A stretch of DNA of 64,000 bases from Edwardsiella hoshinae NBRC 105699 = ATCC 33379 (lineage in GTDB: Bacteria; Pseudomonadota; Gammaproteobacteria; Enterobacterales; Enterobacteriaceae). The stretch covers positions 1 to 64,000 of the forward strand of contig NZ_BAUC01000020.1 of the NCBI RefSeq assembly GCF_000474215.1, given 5' to 3'. A model generated the notes under the pieces. That model made no database searches. It was not told the DNA's origin and saw nothing but the letters and a program-made list of their open reading frames with translations. The translations under genes were made by a program, and so were the position numbers. Of the stretch, positions 55,247 through 64,000 are shown in pieces. Numbering within the stretch: position 1 is the stretch's first letter; every line of letters begins with the position of its first letter.

Positions 55247-57883
55247 ATGAAAGCTGTATCACGAGTTCATATAACGCCTCATATGCATTGGGATCGTGAG
55301 TGGTATTTCACCACCGAGGAGTCACGCATCCTGCTAATCAACAATATGGAAGAGATCCTGACGCGTTTAGAGTCCGATGCCGATTATCGTTTTTATGTTT
55401 TAGATGGCCAGACTGCGGTGTTAGAAGATTATTTTGCGATTAAGCCGCAAAATCGTGAACGGGTTCGGGCGCTGGTACAGGCGGGAAAATTGATCGTCGG
55501 TCCTTGGTACAGCCAAACCGACACGATGATCGTCGCAGGGGAGTCCATTGTTCGTAATTTAATGTATGGTATGCGCGATTGTCTCTCGCTCGGCGAGCCG
55601 ATGAAAATTGGTTACCTTCCCGATTCATTTAGTATGTCTGCGCAGTTACCGCACATCTTTAATGGTTTCGGTATTACGCGCGCCATGTTTTGGCGCGGCT
55701 GTTCCGAGCGTCATGGCACCGACAAGACAGAGTTCCTGTGGCAGAGTAACGATGGTAGCGAAGTGGTAGCGCAAGTCTTGCCGTTGGGCTATGCCATTGG
55801 CAAATACTTACCACAAGATGAAGCCGGCCTACGCCAGCGCCTGGATAGCTATTTTAATGTGCTGGAGAAGGCGTCGTTAACCCAAGATATCCTGTTGCCC
55901 AATGGCCATGATCAGATGCCATTACAGCAAAATATTTGGCAGGTAATGGACAAGTTGCGCGAGATCTACCCGCAGCGTGAATTTGTCATGAGTCGTTTCG
56001 AGGAGGTCTTCGAACGCATCGAGGCCAGCCGTGCGCGACTAGCGACGCTAAAAGGCGAGTTTAACGATGGCAAATATATGCGCGTACATCGCACGATCTC
56101 CTCGACACGCATGGATATTAAGATTGCGCATGCCGAGATCGAAAATAAGATTGTGAATATTCTTGAGCCATTGGCCGCCATCGCCTGGTCGCTCGGTTTT
56201 GAATATCATCACGGTCTACTGGAGAAAATGTGGAAAGAGATCTTGAAGAATCACGCCCATGACAGCATTGGCTGCTGCTGTAGTGACAAGGTACATCAAG
56301 AGATCATGACGCGCTTTATCCTGGCAGACGACATGGCCGAGAATCTGATCCGATTCTATATGCGTAAGATCGTCGATAACATGCCGTCACTGCATGTCGA
56401 TGCCGATAAGCTGACATGTTTTAACTTATTACCTTATGCGCGCGAAGAGGTGATTAATACCACGATTCGCATTCGTGCCCAGCAGTTCTCTTTGCTGGAT
56501 GAGCAAGGGCAAGCGGTAGAGTATTTTATCCGCGCGGCGCGGGAGATCGATCCTGGCCTGGTCGATCGGCAGATCGTTCATTACGGTAACTATGAGCCGT
56601 TTATGGAGTACGATATTCAACTGCGGCAGACGGTTCCGGCGATGGGCTATTGTACGCTGTATATTCAGGCTAACCAGCCGGGCGCCTTGCGCCAGCTGCC
56701 GGATCAAACGAATGCCCTGCTGGAAAACCGTTATTACCGTATTAACTTGAATACCAATGGCACACTGGACATCGAAGATAAGCAGACCGGGTGCCGCTAT
56801 CAACAGGTATTACAACTGGAGGATGGCTCGGATGATGGTGACGAATACGATTATTCACCCTCTCGTCAGGAGTGGTTGATCTATTCTACACAGAGCGCGG
56901 TGACCTGCGAAGTGCGCCATGAACCTTGGCAGAGTAGCGCTACCCTGGCACTGCGTATGGCGTTGCCAGCCAATTTATCACAGCGTGCCGCCCACCAGAC
57001 CGAGGGATACCTCGATGTCCATTGCCAGATCACGCTCGCGACAGAAAGCCGGCGTATCGATATTGAGATGCAACTGGATAATCAGGCCGATGATCACCGT
57101 GTGCGGGTCTTGATCCCGACGCCTTTTGTCTGTGATAGCGTCTTGGCCGACAACCAGTTTGGCTCTATCACGCGTCCCGTTAGCGATCCGGCGATGGCGA
57201 CCTGGCAGCAGGAGGGGTGGAAAGAGGCGCCGATCCCGGTATGGCAACTGATGAATTTCGCCGCCTTACAGGACGGCGGCCAGGGCCTGGCATTGTTTAC
57301 CGAAGGGTTACGCGAATTTGAGGTGATCGGCGAGCAGCACAATACGTTCGCCTTGACGCTGTTCCGCTCGGTCGGCGTGCTGGGTAAAGAAGATCTGTTG
57401 CTGCGACCTGGGCGTCCGTCCGGGATCAAGTTGCCGACACCAGACTCGCAGATGCGTGGGCCATTACGTTGCCGCTTCAGTCTGTTCAGCTTTGCCGGCG
57501 ATGCGCATCAGGCTGGCGTGATGCAACAGGCGCGCGCCTTTGTGACACCGATACGCTGTTACAATAAGATACCGTATGATGCGATGAAGCTGAATGTCGC
57601 GCCGTTCCATACGCCATCGAGTTACAGTCTGTTGGCGATGGAAGCGTCCGGGCCAGTCTTGAGTGTGTTGAAGAAGGCTGAAGATGCCGATGCGTTGATC
57701 ATTCGCGTCTATAACCCTTCGGAGCAGTCGGTGTTGACCGGGCAGTTAACCTTGGATCGCGCGCCGCAAGAGTGGCTGGAAACACGGATGGATGAGCAAC
57801 CGTTGCCGCAGCAGAGCGCCGCGCCAGGCGACTTTACGCAGTTAGCGCCCTGCCAGTCGAAAACCTTCCGCTTTATTCTCTAA
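55247..57883 (+). CDS. mngB: mannosylglycerate hydrolase MngB (GH38 alpha-mannosidase)
   Basis: An 878-residue GH38 alpha-mannosidase that splits 6-phosphomannosylglycerate into mannose-6-phosphate and glycerate. The metal-binding start [13 protein letters not shown] and the catalytic Asp region [16 protein letters not shown] are clear. [17 protein letters not shown] matches E. coli MngB, which is almost collinear. The start is ATG 55247, with a TTG two codons earlier also in frame. It is separated from mngA by 136 bases that contain a CCACGCC/GGCGTGG inverted repeat, so expression may be partly independent. Confidence 0.95.
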   Translation: MKAVSRVHITPHMHWDREWYFTTEESRILLINNMEEILTRLESDADYRFYVLDGQTAVLEDYFAIKPQNRERVRALVQAGKLIVGPWYSQTDTMIVAGESIVRNLMYGMRDCLSLGEPMKIGYLPDSFSMSAQLPHIFNGFGITRAMFWRGCSERHGTDKTEFLWQSNDGSEVVAQVLPLGYAIGKYLPQDEAGLRQRLDSYFNVLEKASLTQDILLPNGHDQMPLQQNIWQVMDKLREIYPQREFVMSRFEEVFERIEASRARLATLKGEFNDGKYMRVHRTISSTRMDIKIAHAEIENKIVNILEPLAAIAWSLGFEYHHGLLEKMWKEILKNHAHDSIGCCCSDKVHQEIMTRFILADDMAENLIRFYMRKIVDNMPSLHVDADKLTCFNLLPYAREEVINTTIRIRAQQFSLLDEQGQAVEYFIRAAREIDPGLVDRQIVHYGNYEPFMEYDIQLRQTVPAMGYCTLYIQANQPGALRQLPDQTNALLENRYYRINLNTNGTLDIEDKQTGCRYQQVLQLEDGSDDGDEYDYSPSRQEWLIYSTQSAVTCEVRHEPWQSSATLALRMALPANLSQRAAHQTEGYLDVHCQITLATESRRIDIEMQLDNQADDHRVRVLIPTPFVCDSVLADNQFGSITRPVSDPAMATWQQEGWKEAPIPVWQLMNFAALQDGGQGLALFTEGLREFEVIGEQHNTFALTLFRSVGVLGKEDLLLRPGRPSGIKLPTPDSQMRGPLRCRFSLFSFAGDAHQAGVMQQARAFVTPIRCYNKIPYDAMKLNVAPFHTPSSYSLLAMEASGPVLSVLKKAEDADALIIRVYNPSEQSVLTGQLTLDRAPQEWLETRMDEQPLPQQSAAPGDFTQLAPCQSKTFRFIL

Positions 57884-57930
57884 TCCCGTTCAGGCTTCGC
57901 CTGAGGCAAGAAGGGATCTTCCCCACGCTA

Positions 57931-57961
57931 GGCAGGGGCGACGCAGCGCGTCGCCCCTGCC
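57931..57961 (+). terminator. long GC-rich hairpin after mngB
   Basis: GGCAGGGGCGACGC and GCGTCGCCCCTGCC pair perfectly around AGC. There is no T-run, so it is either a Rho-linked terminator or an mRNA-stabilising hairpin at the end of the mng operon. Confidence 0.55.
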
Positions 57962-58128
57962 GTACTCAACATCGCGTGTGAGGCTTCTGTACGCACCGTA
58001 TCGACAGGGGGAGGGCTCGCGCAGCGCGAATAGGTCAGTGCTGCGCGTTGCGCTGAGATGATAGCTTCTTTCGCGTTGCGGAGTAGGGGCACGGAACTCA
58101 TGCCCTACGCATTCCCTAGGCCGCTCGC

Positions 58129-59283
58129 TTAGACCGGCGCTACGGTCGCGTGCATCAATTCCCGAACTGCCGCTTCGCCTTGGGTCAGATAGACATGATG
58201 TACACGCATGGCGCTGTGCATCGCATATAGCCGATTGCGTAGTGCGTTAAATGTGCGGCCCTCCACCGCAATGCGATAGTCTTGGCGGGCGATTTTTTGT
58301 ATCACAGGCAGGGTTTGTTTTACTGCCGGTCCGGAAAGGACAAAGTCGTGATCGCCCAGGTGGCAAATATACCCTTCTTGGCGGGCGATATTTTTTAGCG
58401 TGAGCCCCTTGCCGTGCTTGGCGACTAATCCATAAGTAAGGGGATCGCGACCGGCAATGATGGCCGCCGCCGCAAGCCAGGCGGCGATTTGCGCTGCATT
58501 CTTGGCATTGGACGGGGGTTGATGCGCACAGGCCGTCGCCACCACTAACTCCGGCGGCATTTCCCGGTAAATCAGTTCGGCGATGGATAAGATGTGGTGC
58601 TCGCCGGTTCCCGCCAGCGTTTGCTCTTGGCGGCTGGCGTGATCTGTCTGCCACGGGAAAACATACGGCTTATGCAGATCGTGTAGCAACTGGGCGGCGA
58701 GTGCAATGTCACGCTCAACCTGGTAGCCATAGACATCGGTATAGGTCGCGATGATCCCGTTAGTGATCGCGACATTGGCCGCGACATGGGTCGCGAGCCC
58801 GCCAGGATAGGCATGATGGCTTTGGTAGCCGCTGCCCGGCGCGCTGAAAAAAGCTTCGTCATCGTTACGTTGCGGGGGGAGGGGGGGAAGAAAGTCGTTT
58901 TCCTGAGCATCGGTGTAGCCTTTCGCCCGCAGCTCCTGCCAGACGGTGCGGCGTTCATCGTCATTCATGCGGGCGATGGACAACGGCGTGGGCTGATGAT
59001 AAAGCGTGCTGATAGTCTGTTGTAATGTCTGATCCGTTATCGTCGCGATCTGCTGCGTTAGATAGTTCCGGGCCTGTTGCACGCGTGGCGAGGTGGCGGC
59101 CATTTCTTCGGGGGTGAGCGCGAGGCAGTCGGTCAGGGTTATCGCGGATTGCGCTGTTGGAGTGAGCTGATTAGCGCGTTGCGGTGAGCGGTGTGTCTCG
59201 GCGTAGGTATGAGGAAGAAATACGGCGGCGGTCGCGACGGTTGCATTCCTGAGAAAGCGTCGTCGGGTGTAGTCATCGATCAT
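58129..59283 (-). CDS. Tat-exported HD-domain phosphohydrolase
   Basis: A 384-residue protein that begins with a twin-arginine signal peptide (DDYTRRRFLRNATVATAAVFLPHTYA). The C-terminal half carries an HD-type phosphohydrolase core: YQSHHAYPGGLATHV (His), AAQLLHDLHKPY (His-Asp pair) and TGEHHILSIAELI with further histidines, as in the YhaM-like and cyclic-nucleotide HD families. HD enzymes usually act on nucleotides or RNA in the cytoplasm; export through Tat points to a folded metalloenzyme acting in the periplasm. The substrate is unknown. I chose ATG 59283. It has no operon partner. Confidence 0.82.
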   Translation of the reverse strand: MIDDYTRRRFLRNATVATAAVFLPHTYAETHRSPQRANQLTPTAQSAITLTDCLALTPEEMAATSPRVQQARNYLTQQIATITDQTLQQTISTLYHQPTPLSIARMNDDERRTVWQELRAKGYTDAQENDFLPPLPPQRNDDEAFFSAPGSGYQSHHAYPGGLATHVAANVAITNGIIATYTDVYGYQVERDIALAAQLLHDLHKPYVFPWQTDHASRQEQTLAGTGEHHILSIAELIYREMPPELVVATACAHQPPSNAKNAAQIAAWLAAAAIIAGRDPLTYGLVAKHGKGLTLKNIARQEGYICHLGDHDFVLSGPAVKQTLPVIQKIARQDYRIAVEGRTFNALRNRLYAMHSAMRVHHVYLTQGEAAVRELMHATVAPV

Positions 59284-59355
59284 CGTTGATCCCTTATCGA
59301 GTGAGCCTATTGTCATCGATAGGAAGCGTAACTACGCTTTATGACACAGCGATGA

Positions 59356-59394
59356 ATAGCCATGTCCCGCGCTAATGGCGCGGGACATGGCTAT
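59356..59394. repeat. 17-bp perfect hairpin between two genes
   Basis: ATAGCCATGTCCCGCGC and GCGCGGGACATGGCTAT are perfectly complementary around TAATG. It has no T-run. It lies ahead of the Tat-HD gene and well after ychF, with a second palindrome (the ychF terminator) about 105 bases further on. Confidence 0.8.
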
Positions 59395-59497
59395 CGGTCA
59401 TGGCGCTATTCAGCGTATGCGCGTTAGCGTCAAGGCGGGGAGCGCGAGTCGCGGATTGTCGTTGTCGTCGGCGCGCAGTGGGCGGTGGGTGAGAATG

Positions 59498-59526
59498 AAA
59501 AAAATCCACGCCATGGCGTGGATTTT
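59498..59526 (-). terminator. terminator of ychF
   Basis: A perfect 26-base palindrome (59501-59526) with arms AAAATCCACGCC and GGCGTGGATTTT. Read on the minus strand, the T-run continues beyond the stem. It suits bidirectional termination at the end of ychF. Confidence 0.88.
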
Positions 59527-59579
59527 TACCGAGGCGGCGTGATGAGGCTCGTAGAGTCCTATACGCCAACAGGCGATAT

Positions 59580-60671
59580 TTAGACGTTGAATAGGAAGTT
59601 CATGATATCGCCATCTTTGACGATATAGTCTTTCCCTTCGGAACGCATCTTACCGGCTTCCTTGGCGCCCTGCTCGCCCTTATAGGTGATGAAGTCATCG
59701 AAGGCGATGGTCTGGGCGCGAATAAAGCCTTTTTCGAAGTCGGTATGGATCTTACCGGCCGCCTGCGGGGCGGTGGCGCCGACCGGGATGGTCCAGGCGC
59801 GGACCTCTTTCACACCGGCGGTGAAGTAGGTTTGCAGGTTCAGCAGCTTATAACCGGCGCGGATCACACGGTTCAGGCCCGGCTCTTCCAGACCCAGTTC
59901 GGCCATGAATTCGTCACGGTCGGCATCATCCAGCTCGGCGATGTCCGCTTCGACGGCGGCGCATACCGGCACCACGACGGAGCCCTCTTTCTCGGCGATA
60001 GCGCGCACCTGATCCAGGAACGGGTTATTTTCAAAGCCATCTTCGTTGACGTTGGCGATATACATGGTCGGTTTCAGCGTCAGGAAGCTCAGATACTTGA
60101 TGGCCGCCTTCTCTTCGTCGCTCAGATCCAATGCGCGCAGCATACCAGCCTGCTCCAGGTGCGGTAGGCATTTTTCCAGTGCAGATAATTCCAGCTTGGC
60201 GTCTTTATCGCCGCCTTTTGCTTTCTTCTGTACACGGTGGATGGCGCGTTCGCAGGTATCCAGATCCGCCAGTGCCAGTTCGGTGTTGATCACCTCGATG
60301 TCTTCTGCCGGGTTCACACGGCCAGAGACGTGCACAATATTGTCGTTCTCAAAGCAACGCACCACGTGGCCGATAGCCTCTGTCTCACGGATGTTGGTCA
60401 GGAACTGGTTGCCCAGCCCTTCGCCCTTGGAGGCGCCTTTCACCAGGCCGGCGATATCGACGAATTCCATGGTAGTCGGTAGGGTACGCTGGGGTTTCAC
60501 GATCTCGGCCAGTTGATCCAGGCGCGGATCGGGCATCGGCACCACGCCGGTGTTCGGCTCAATGGTACAGAACGGGAAGTTAGCGGCTTCGATCCCCGCC
60601 TTGGTCAGCGCATTGAACAGCGTAGATTTACCGACGTTAGGAAGCCCGACGATACCGCATTTAAAACCCAT
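59580..60671 (-). CDS. ychF: redox-regulated ATPase YchF
   Basis: YchF (363 residues) is an Obg-family P-loop ATPase that binds ribosomes and modulates catalase and stress responses. Motifs: GLPNVGKST (P-loop), the metal-binding region [15 protein letters not shown], the G3 block [10 protein letters not shown] and IANVNEDGF in place of NKxD, which explains its ATP preference. A C-terminal TGS domain follows ([16 protein letters not shown] ... [17 protein letters not shown]). It lies downstream of pth, as in E. coli. Confidence 0.95.
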   Translation of the reverse strand: MGFKCGIVGLPNVGKSTLFNALTKAGIEAANFPFCTIEPNTGVVPMPDPRLDQLAEIVKPQRTLPTTMEFVDIAGLVKGASKGEGLGNQFLTNIRETEAIGHVVRCFENDNIVHVSGRVNPAEDIEVINTELALADLDTCERAIHRVQKKAKGGDKDAKLELSALEKCLPHLEQAGMLRALDLSDEEKAAIKYLSFLTLKPTMYIANVNEDGFENNPFLDQVRAIAEKEGSVVVPVCAAVEADIAELDDADRDEFMAELGLEEPGLNRVIRAGYKLLNLQTYFTAGVKEVRAWTIPVGATAPQAAGKIHTDFEKGFIRAQTIAFDDFITYKGEQGAKEAGKMRSEGKDYIVKDGDIMNFLFNV

Positions 60672-60814
60672 GTTTAATCACCTTAACTCATTGAATTTTC
60701 GACGGTTAATGCTTTGACCGCCAAAGAAACAGAAAAATTTTGCCCAATTATACACGCAATGCGTCATTTTCTCGACTTATCGTCGGTGACGCGTGGTGTG
60801 CCGCTCGGGTATCG

Positions 60815-61408
60815 CTATCCGCGAGGCGTGGCCTTGAAGCCATTCTGGCGGTTCATCGCTTTCTCCATCCCGTCGCGCATCAGTACCTCGGTGCAACGCA
60901 ATGCCTCGTCGATCGCCTCATCGATCAGCGGCAGCTCACTGGCTAGAGGCTTGCCTAGCACGAAGCCGACGACCTTACTCTTGTCGCCGGGATGGCCGAT
61001 GCCGATGCGCAGGCGATAAAAGTTGGGGTTATTGCCAAGCTTACTCTGGATATCCTTGAGGCCATTGTGGCCGCCATTGCCGCCGCCCAACTTCAGCTTA
61101 GCTACGCCAGGGGGCAGATCCAGTTCATCGTGCGCCACCAGGATCTCATCCGGGGCGATGCGGTAGAAGCCGGCCAGGGCAGAAACCGCCTTGCCGCTGA
61201 GGTTCATGAACGTGGTCGGCACCAGCAGGCGCAGATCGTGGCCGGCCAGGCTGAGGCGGGCAGTGTAGCCAAAGAACTTACTTTCTTCTTTCAGGGACTG
61301 GCCGTGGCGTTCAGCGAGGGCGTCAACGAACCAGGCGCCGGCGTTATGGCGAGTCTGCGCGTATTCCGCGCCAGGGTTGGCCAGGCCGACAATCAGTTTA
61401 ATCGTCAT
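60815..61408 (-). CDS. pth: peptidyl-tRNA hydrolase Pth
   Basis: Pth (197 residues) frees tRNA from stalled peptidyl-tRNA. Catalytic His is in [11 protein letters not shown], the conserved LANPGAEY lies at the start, and [34 protein letters not shown] and LRIGIGHPG are all present. I set the start at 61408 ([13 protein letters not shown]) as in the family; 39 codons further upstream are not related. It is transcribed toward ychF. Confidence 0.95.
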   Translation of the reverse strand: MTIKLIVGLANPGAEYAQTRHNAGAWFVDALAERHGQSLKEESKFFGYTARLSLAGHDLRLLVPTTFMNLSGKAVSALAGFYRIAPDEILVAHDELDLPPGVAKLKLGGGNGGHNGLKDIQSKLGNNPNFYRLRIGIGHPGDKSKVVGFVLGKPLASELPLIDEAIDEALRCTEVLMRDGMEKAMNRQNGFKATPRG

Positions 61409-61775
61409 CAGTACATTCGGTCTTTGTGTGATAGACGCGGGAGTGCCCCGCGGCAGGTCGTGGATAAAAGAACAGGCGTAATTAGACCACACTTTGCCGC
61501 CACTCACTACCTCACCGCGTAGCACGCCCGGTGTCGGTCGGCAATGATGAGCGGGGTTACTGACGGTAAGCGGGATAACGTGTGTCTTTTCCCTATCACA
61601 CCGGGTTGTAAAATGAAATAACTAATGGTTACAAGGACGAAATGTGAGCTGTGACCAATCAGGTGAATATTAAGTGACTATACTGTCACTAACGGGATAG
61701 GTTAGCGTCCCTGATAGGAGACCAATCAAGCATCAGTATATTTTATGGATGCTGATACAGTGAAGGAGGAGACCA

Positions 61776-62054
61776 ATGAAACGTAAAAGCTCGATGCTGC
61801 TGGGCAACGTTCTGATGGGGCTGGGGCTTATTACCATGGTGGGCGGTGTCGGTTACTCCGTACTGGCTCAGTTACCCCAATTGGATTTACCTCAATATTT
61901 TTCTCATGGCGCGGTGATGAGTATCTTCATCGGGGCGCTGTTATGGTTGGCTGGGGCGCGTGTCGGAGGTCGTGAGCGTGTCGCCGACCGCTACTGGTGG
62001 GTACGTCACTATGATAAACGGTGTACCCGGAAAACGCGTGAACGTCATTCTTAA
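61776..62054 (+). CDS. ychH: stress-induced inner-membrane protein YchH
   Basis: A 92-residue protein with two membrane helices (about 8-32 and 45-62) and a cytoplasmic C-terminus ending in the Trp/Tyr/Arg-rich DRYWWVRHYDKRC. It follows E. coli YchH nearly residue for residue. YchH is linked to hydrogen peroxide and cadmium stress and to CRP control. AAGGAGG lies upstream of the ATG. It is divergent from pth and converges on prs. Confidence 0.92.
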   Translation: MKRKSSMLLGNVLMGLGLITMVGGVGYSVLAQLPQLDLPQYFSHGAVMSIFIGALLWLAGARVGGRERVADRYWWVRHYDKRCTRKTRERHS

Positions 62055-62301
62055 AATAACGACGTGTCATACCGTTTGAGCGCCGCCGGGAAGGGCGGCG
62101 TTTTTTATGGTGTTGGTCTGCCGCTACGAGCGTGGTTGAAGCTTAACGCCGGATTGGGTTGCGATATAACGTGAAAGCGCGCTGCCGAGAGTGTGGCGTG
62201 GTGTATCGTGTCGGTTTTGCCAGGGAGGATGGGGACGTTGATGCTAGGGAAGAGGAGCGGCGAGATCTACCCAACCCGCCGCGATGCGCGCATCAGAAAC
62301 G

Positions 62302-62328
62302 AAAAACGGCGGATAAATCCGCCGTTTT
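62302..62328 (-). terminator. terminator of prs
   Basis: AAAACGGCGGAT and ATCCGCCGTTTT around AA form a stem with T-runs readable on both strands, 17 bases from the prs stop. It probably works for the convergent genes ychH and prs. Confidence 0.88.
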
Positions 62329-62344
62329 CATTTGGCGCAAGCTA

Positions 62345-63367
<1,023 letters not shown>

Positions 63368-63477
63368 TTACCCTACAGGTATTGGTTTGAGTCACGGCAG
63401 ACTCTGCATTCGTTCGGTGAACAAATGGCCGCGCGGCATGCAAAACTATTGTCAAACGCAACGAGATGCTTTAAACA

Positions 63478-64000
63478 TTAGTCGGTTACGTGCATGGAGG
63501 CTAGCAGCTCGGAGCGGGCACGGTGCAACGGCGACGTATTGACGCCACGCGCCACGAATCCTTGCATCCACTCGGGGGCATTGCTTAACACCTGACGAGC
63601 CGCACACTCGGTGTCGAATTCCGCAAACACGCAAGCGCCGGTTCCTGTCAGACGCGACGGCGCGTATTCTAGCAGCCACGAAAGCGCCTGTTCAACCTCA
63701 CGAAAACGTTTTCTTGCTATAGCCTCGCAATCGTTACTGTACGGTGTTGCCAACAGTTCCGCCAAAGTTCTCACTGGAGAGTCTCTTTTCAGTGCAGGAT
63801 CGGCGAAGATCGCCGGTGTGGGAATACTGATGCCTGGATGTGCAACGAGATACCATTTTTCTTCAGGATGTGCTGGCTGTAACAATTCTCCAACACCTTG
63901 CGCAAAGGCGGCAACGCCATTAACAAATACCGGTACATCGGCACCCAGGTGCAGACCGATCTCCGCCAGTTGGCGGTCGCTCAGTCCGGCCTGCCACAGG
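63478..64000 (-). CDS. ispE: 4-diphosphocytidyl-2-C-methylerythritol kinase IspE (partial)
   Basis: The C-terminal ~173 residues of IspE, the GHMP-family kinase of the non-mevalonate isoprenoid pathway. The 5' end is beyond the right edge. The visible part includes [36 protein letters not shown], and the GHMP motif [14 protein letters not shown]. It ends KNLSP-like ([12 protein letters not shown]). Its position before prs is the enteric order. Confidence 0.95.
   Translation of the reverse strand, partial: LWQAGLSDRQLAEIGLHLGADVPVFVNGVAAFAQGVGELLQPAHPEEKWYLVAHPGISIPTPAIFADPALKRDSPVRTLAELLATPYSNDCEAIARKRFREVEQALSWLLEYAPSRLTGTGACVFAEFDTECAARQVLSNAPEWMQGFVARGVNTSPLHRARSELLASMHVTD

Overview
The window reads as chromosomal DNA of a flagellated member of the Enterobacterales. 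Almost every protein has a close Escherichia/Salmonella-type relative, and several blocks keep the enteric gene order: glyW-cysT, uspC near flhDC, motAB-cheAW-receptors-cheRBYZ, mngR/mngAB, and ychF-pth-ychH-prs-ispE. The combination of pgtPABC, mngAB, an extra FtsI-type penicillin-binding protein, a class A acid phosphatase and GC-rich codon use fits Edwardsiella (Hafniaceae) best. That genus call is inference from gene content, not a database match.

Layout: 1-3.8 kb is sparse, holding three or four small unidentified proteins, a DUF1471-like secreted protein and the tRNA-Gly/tRNA-Cys pair. 3.8-12.8 kb carries a cytochrome b561-like membrane protein, an AppA-type phytase, and the phosphoglycerate uptake system (sensor-regulator operon pgtCBA divergent from transporter pgtP). 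12.8-17.5 kb has the reactive-chlorine regulator RclR divergent from flavoenzyme RclA, then a YecD-type hydrolase homologue and the glucan phosphoethanolamine transferase OpgE. 17.9-22.5 kb has a second PBP3/FtsI-like transpeptidase, a LuxR-type regulator, UspC and a YqhD-like aldehyde reductase. 23.4-35.8 kb is the motility and chemotaxis block, from the master regulator FlhDC to CheZ, with Tsr-like and Tap-like receptors.

35.9-49.2 kb is a metabolic and transport mosaic: ChaA antiporter, a YohD-like DedA protein, a YceK/YidQ-like lipoprotein, an AbgA-like amidohydrolase, a PhoN-type phosphatase, a fumarylacetoacetate-hydrolase-fold enzyme with a 2-hydroxycarboxylate transporter, isoaspartyl dipeptidase coupled to a DcuC-type carrier with a divergent LysR regulator, and a TVP38-flavoprotein fusion. 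49.8-57.9 kb holds a YaiL-like protein, the RNA helicase DbpA and the mannosylglycerate system mngR/mngAB. 58.1-64 kb ends with a Tat-targeted HD-domain protein and the conserved ychF-pth-ychH-prs-ispE block; ispE runs off the right edge.

Two themes link neighbours. One is scavenging of phosphorylated or glycosylated organic acids: phytase, acid phosphatase, PgtP, MngA/MngB, DcuC and a CitS-family carrier. The other is surface and oxidative stress: RclR/RclA, a possibly HypT-like LysR, OpgE, a second PBP3, UspC and an RcsAB-type box in the flhDC promoter. I saw no insertion sequence, prophage, CRISPR array or toxin-antitoxin module. The best follow-up candidates are the Tat-exported HD protein, the PBP3 paralogue with an altered SxN motif, the TVP38-flavoprotein fusion, and the repeated operator-like motif upstream of pgtP.
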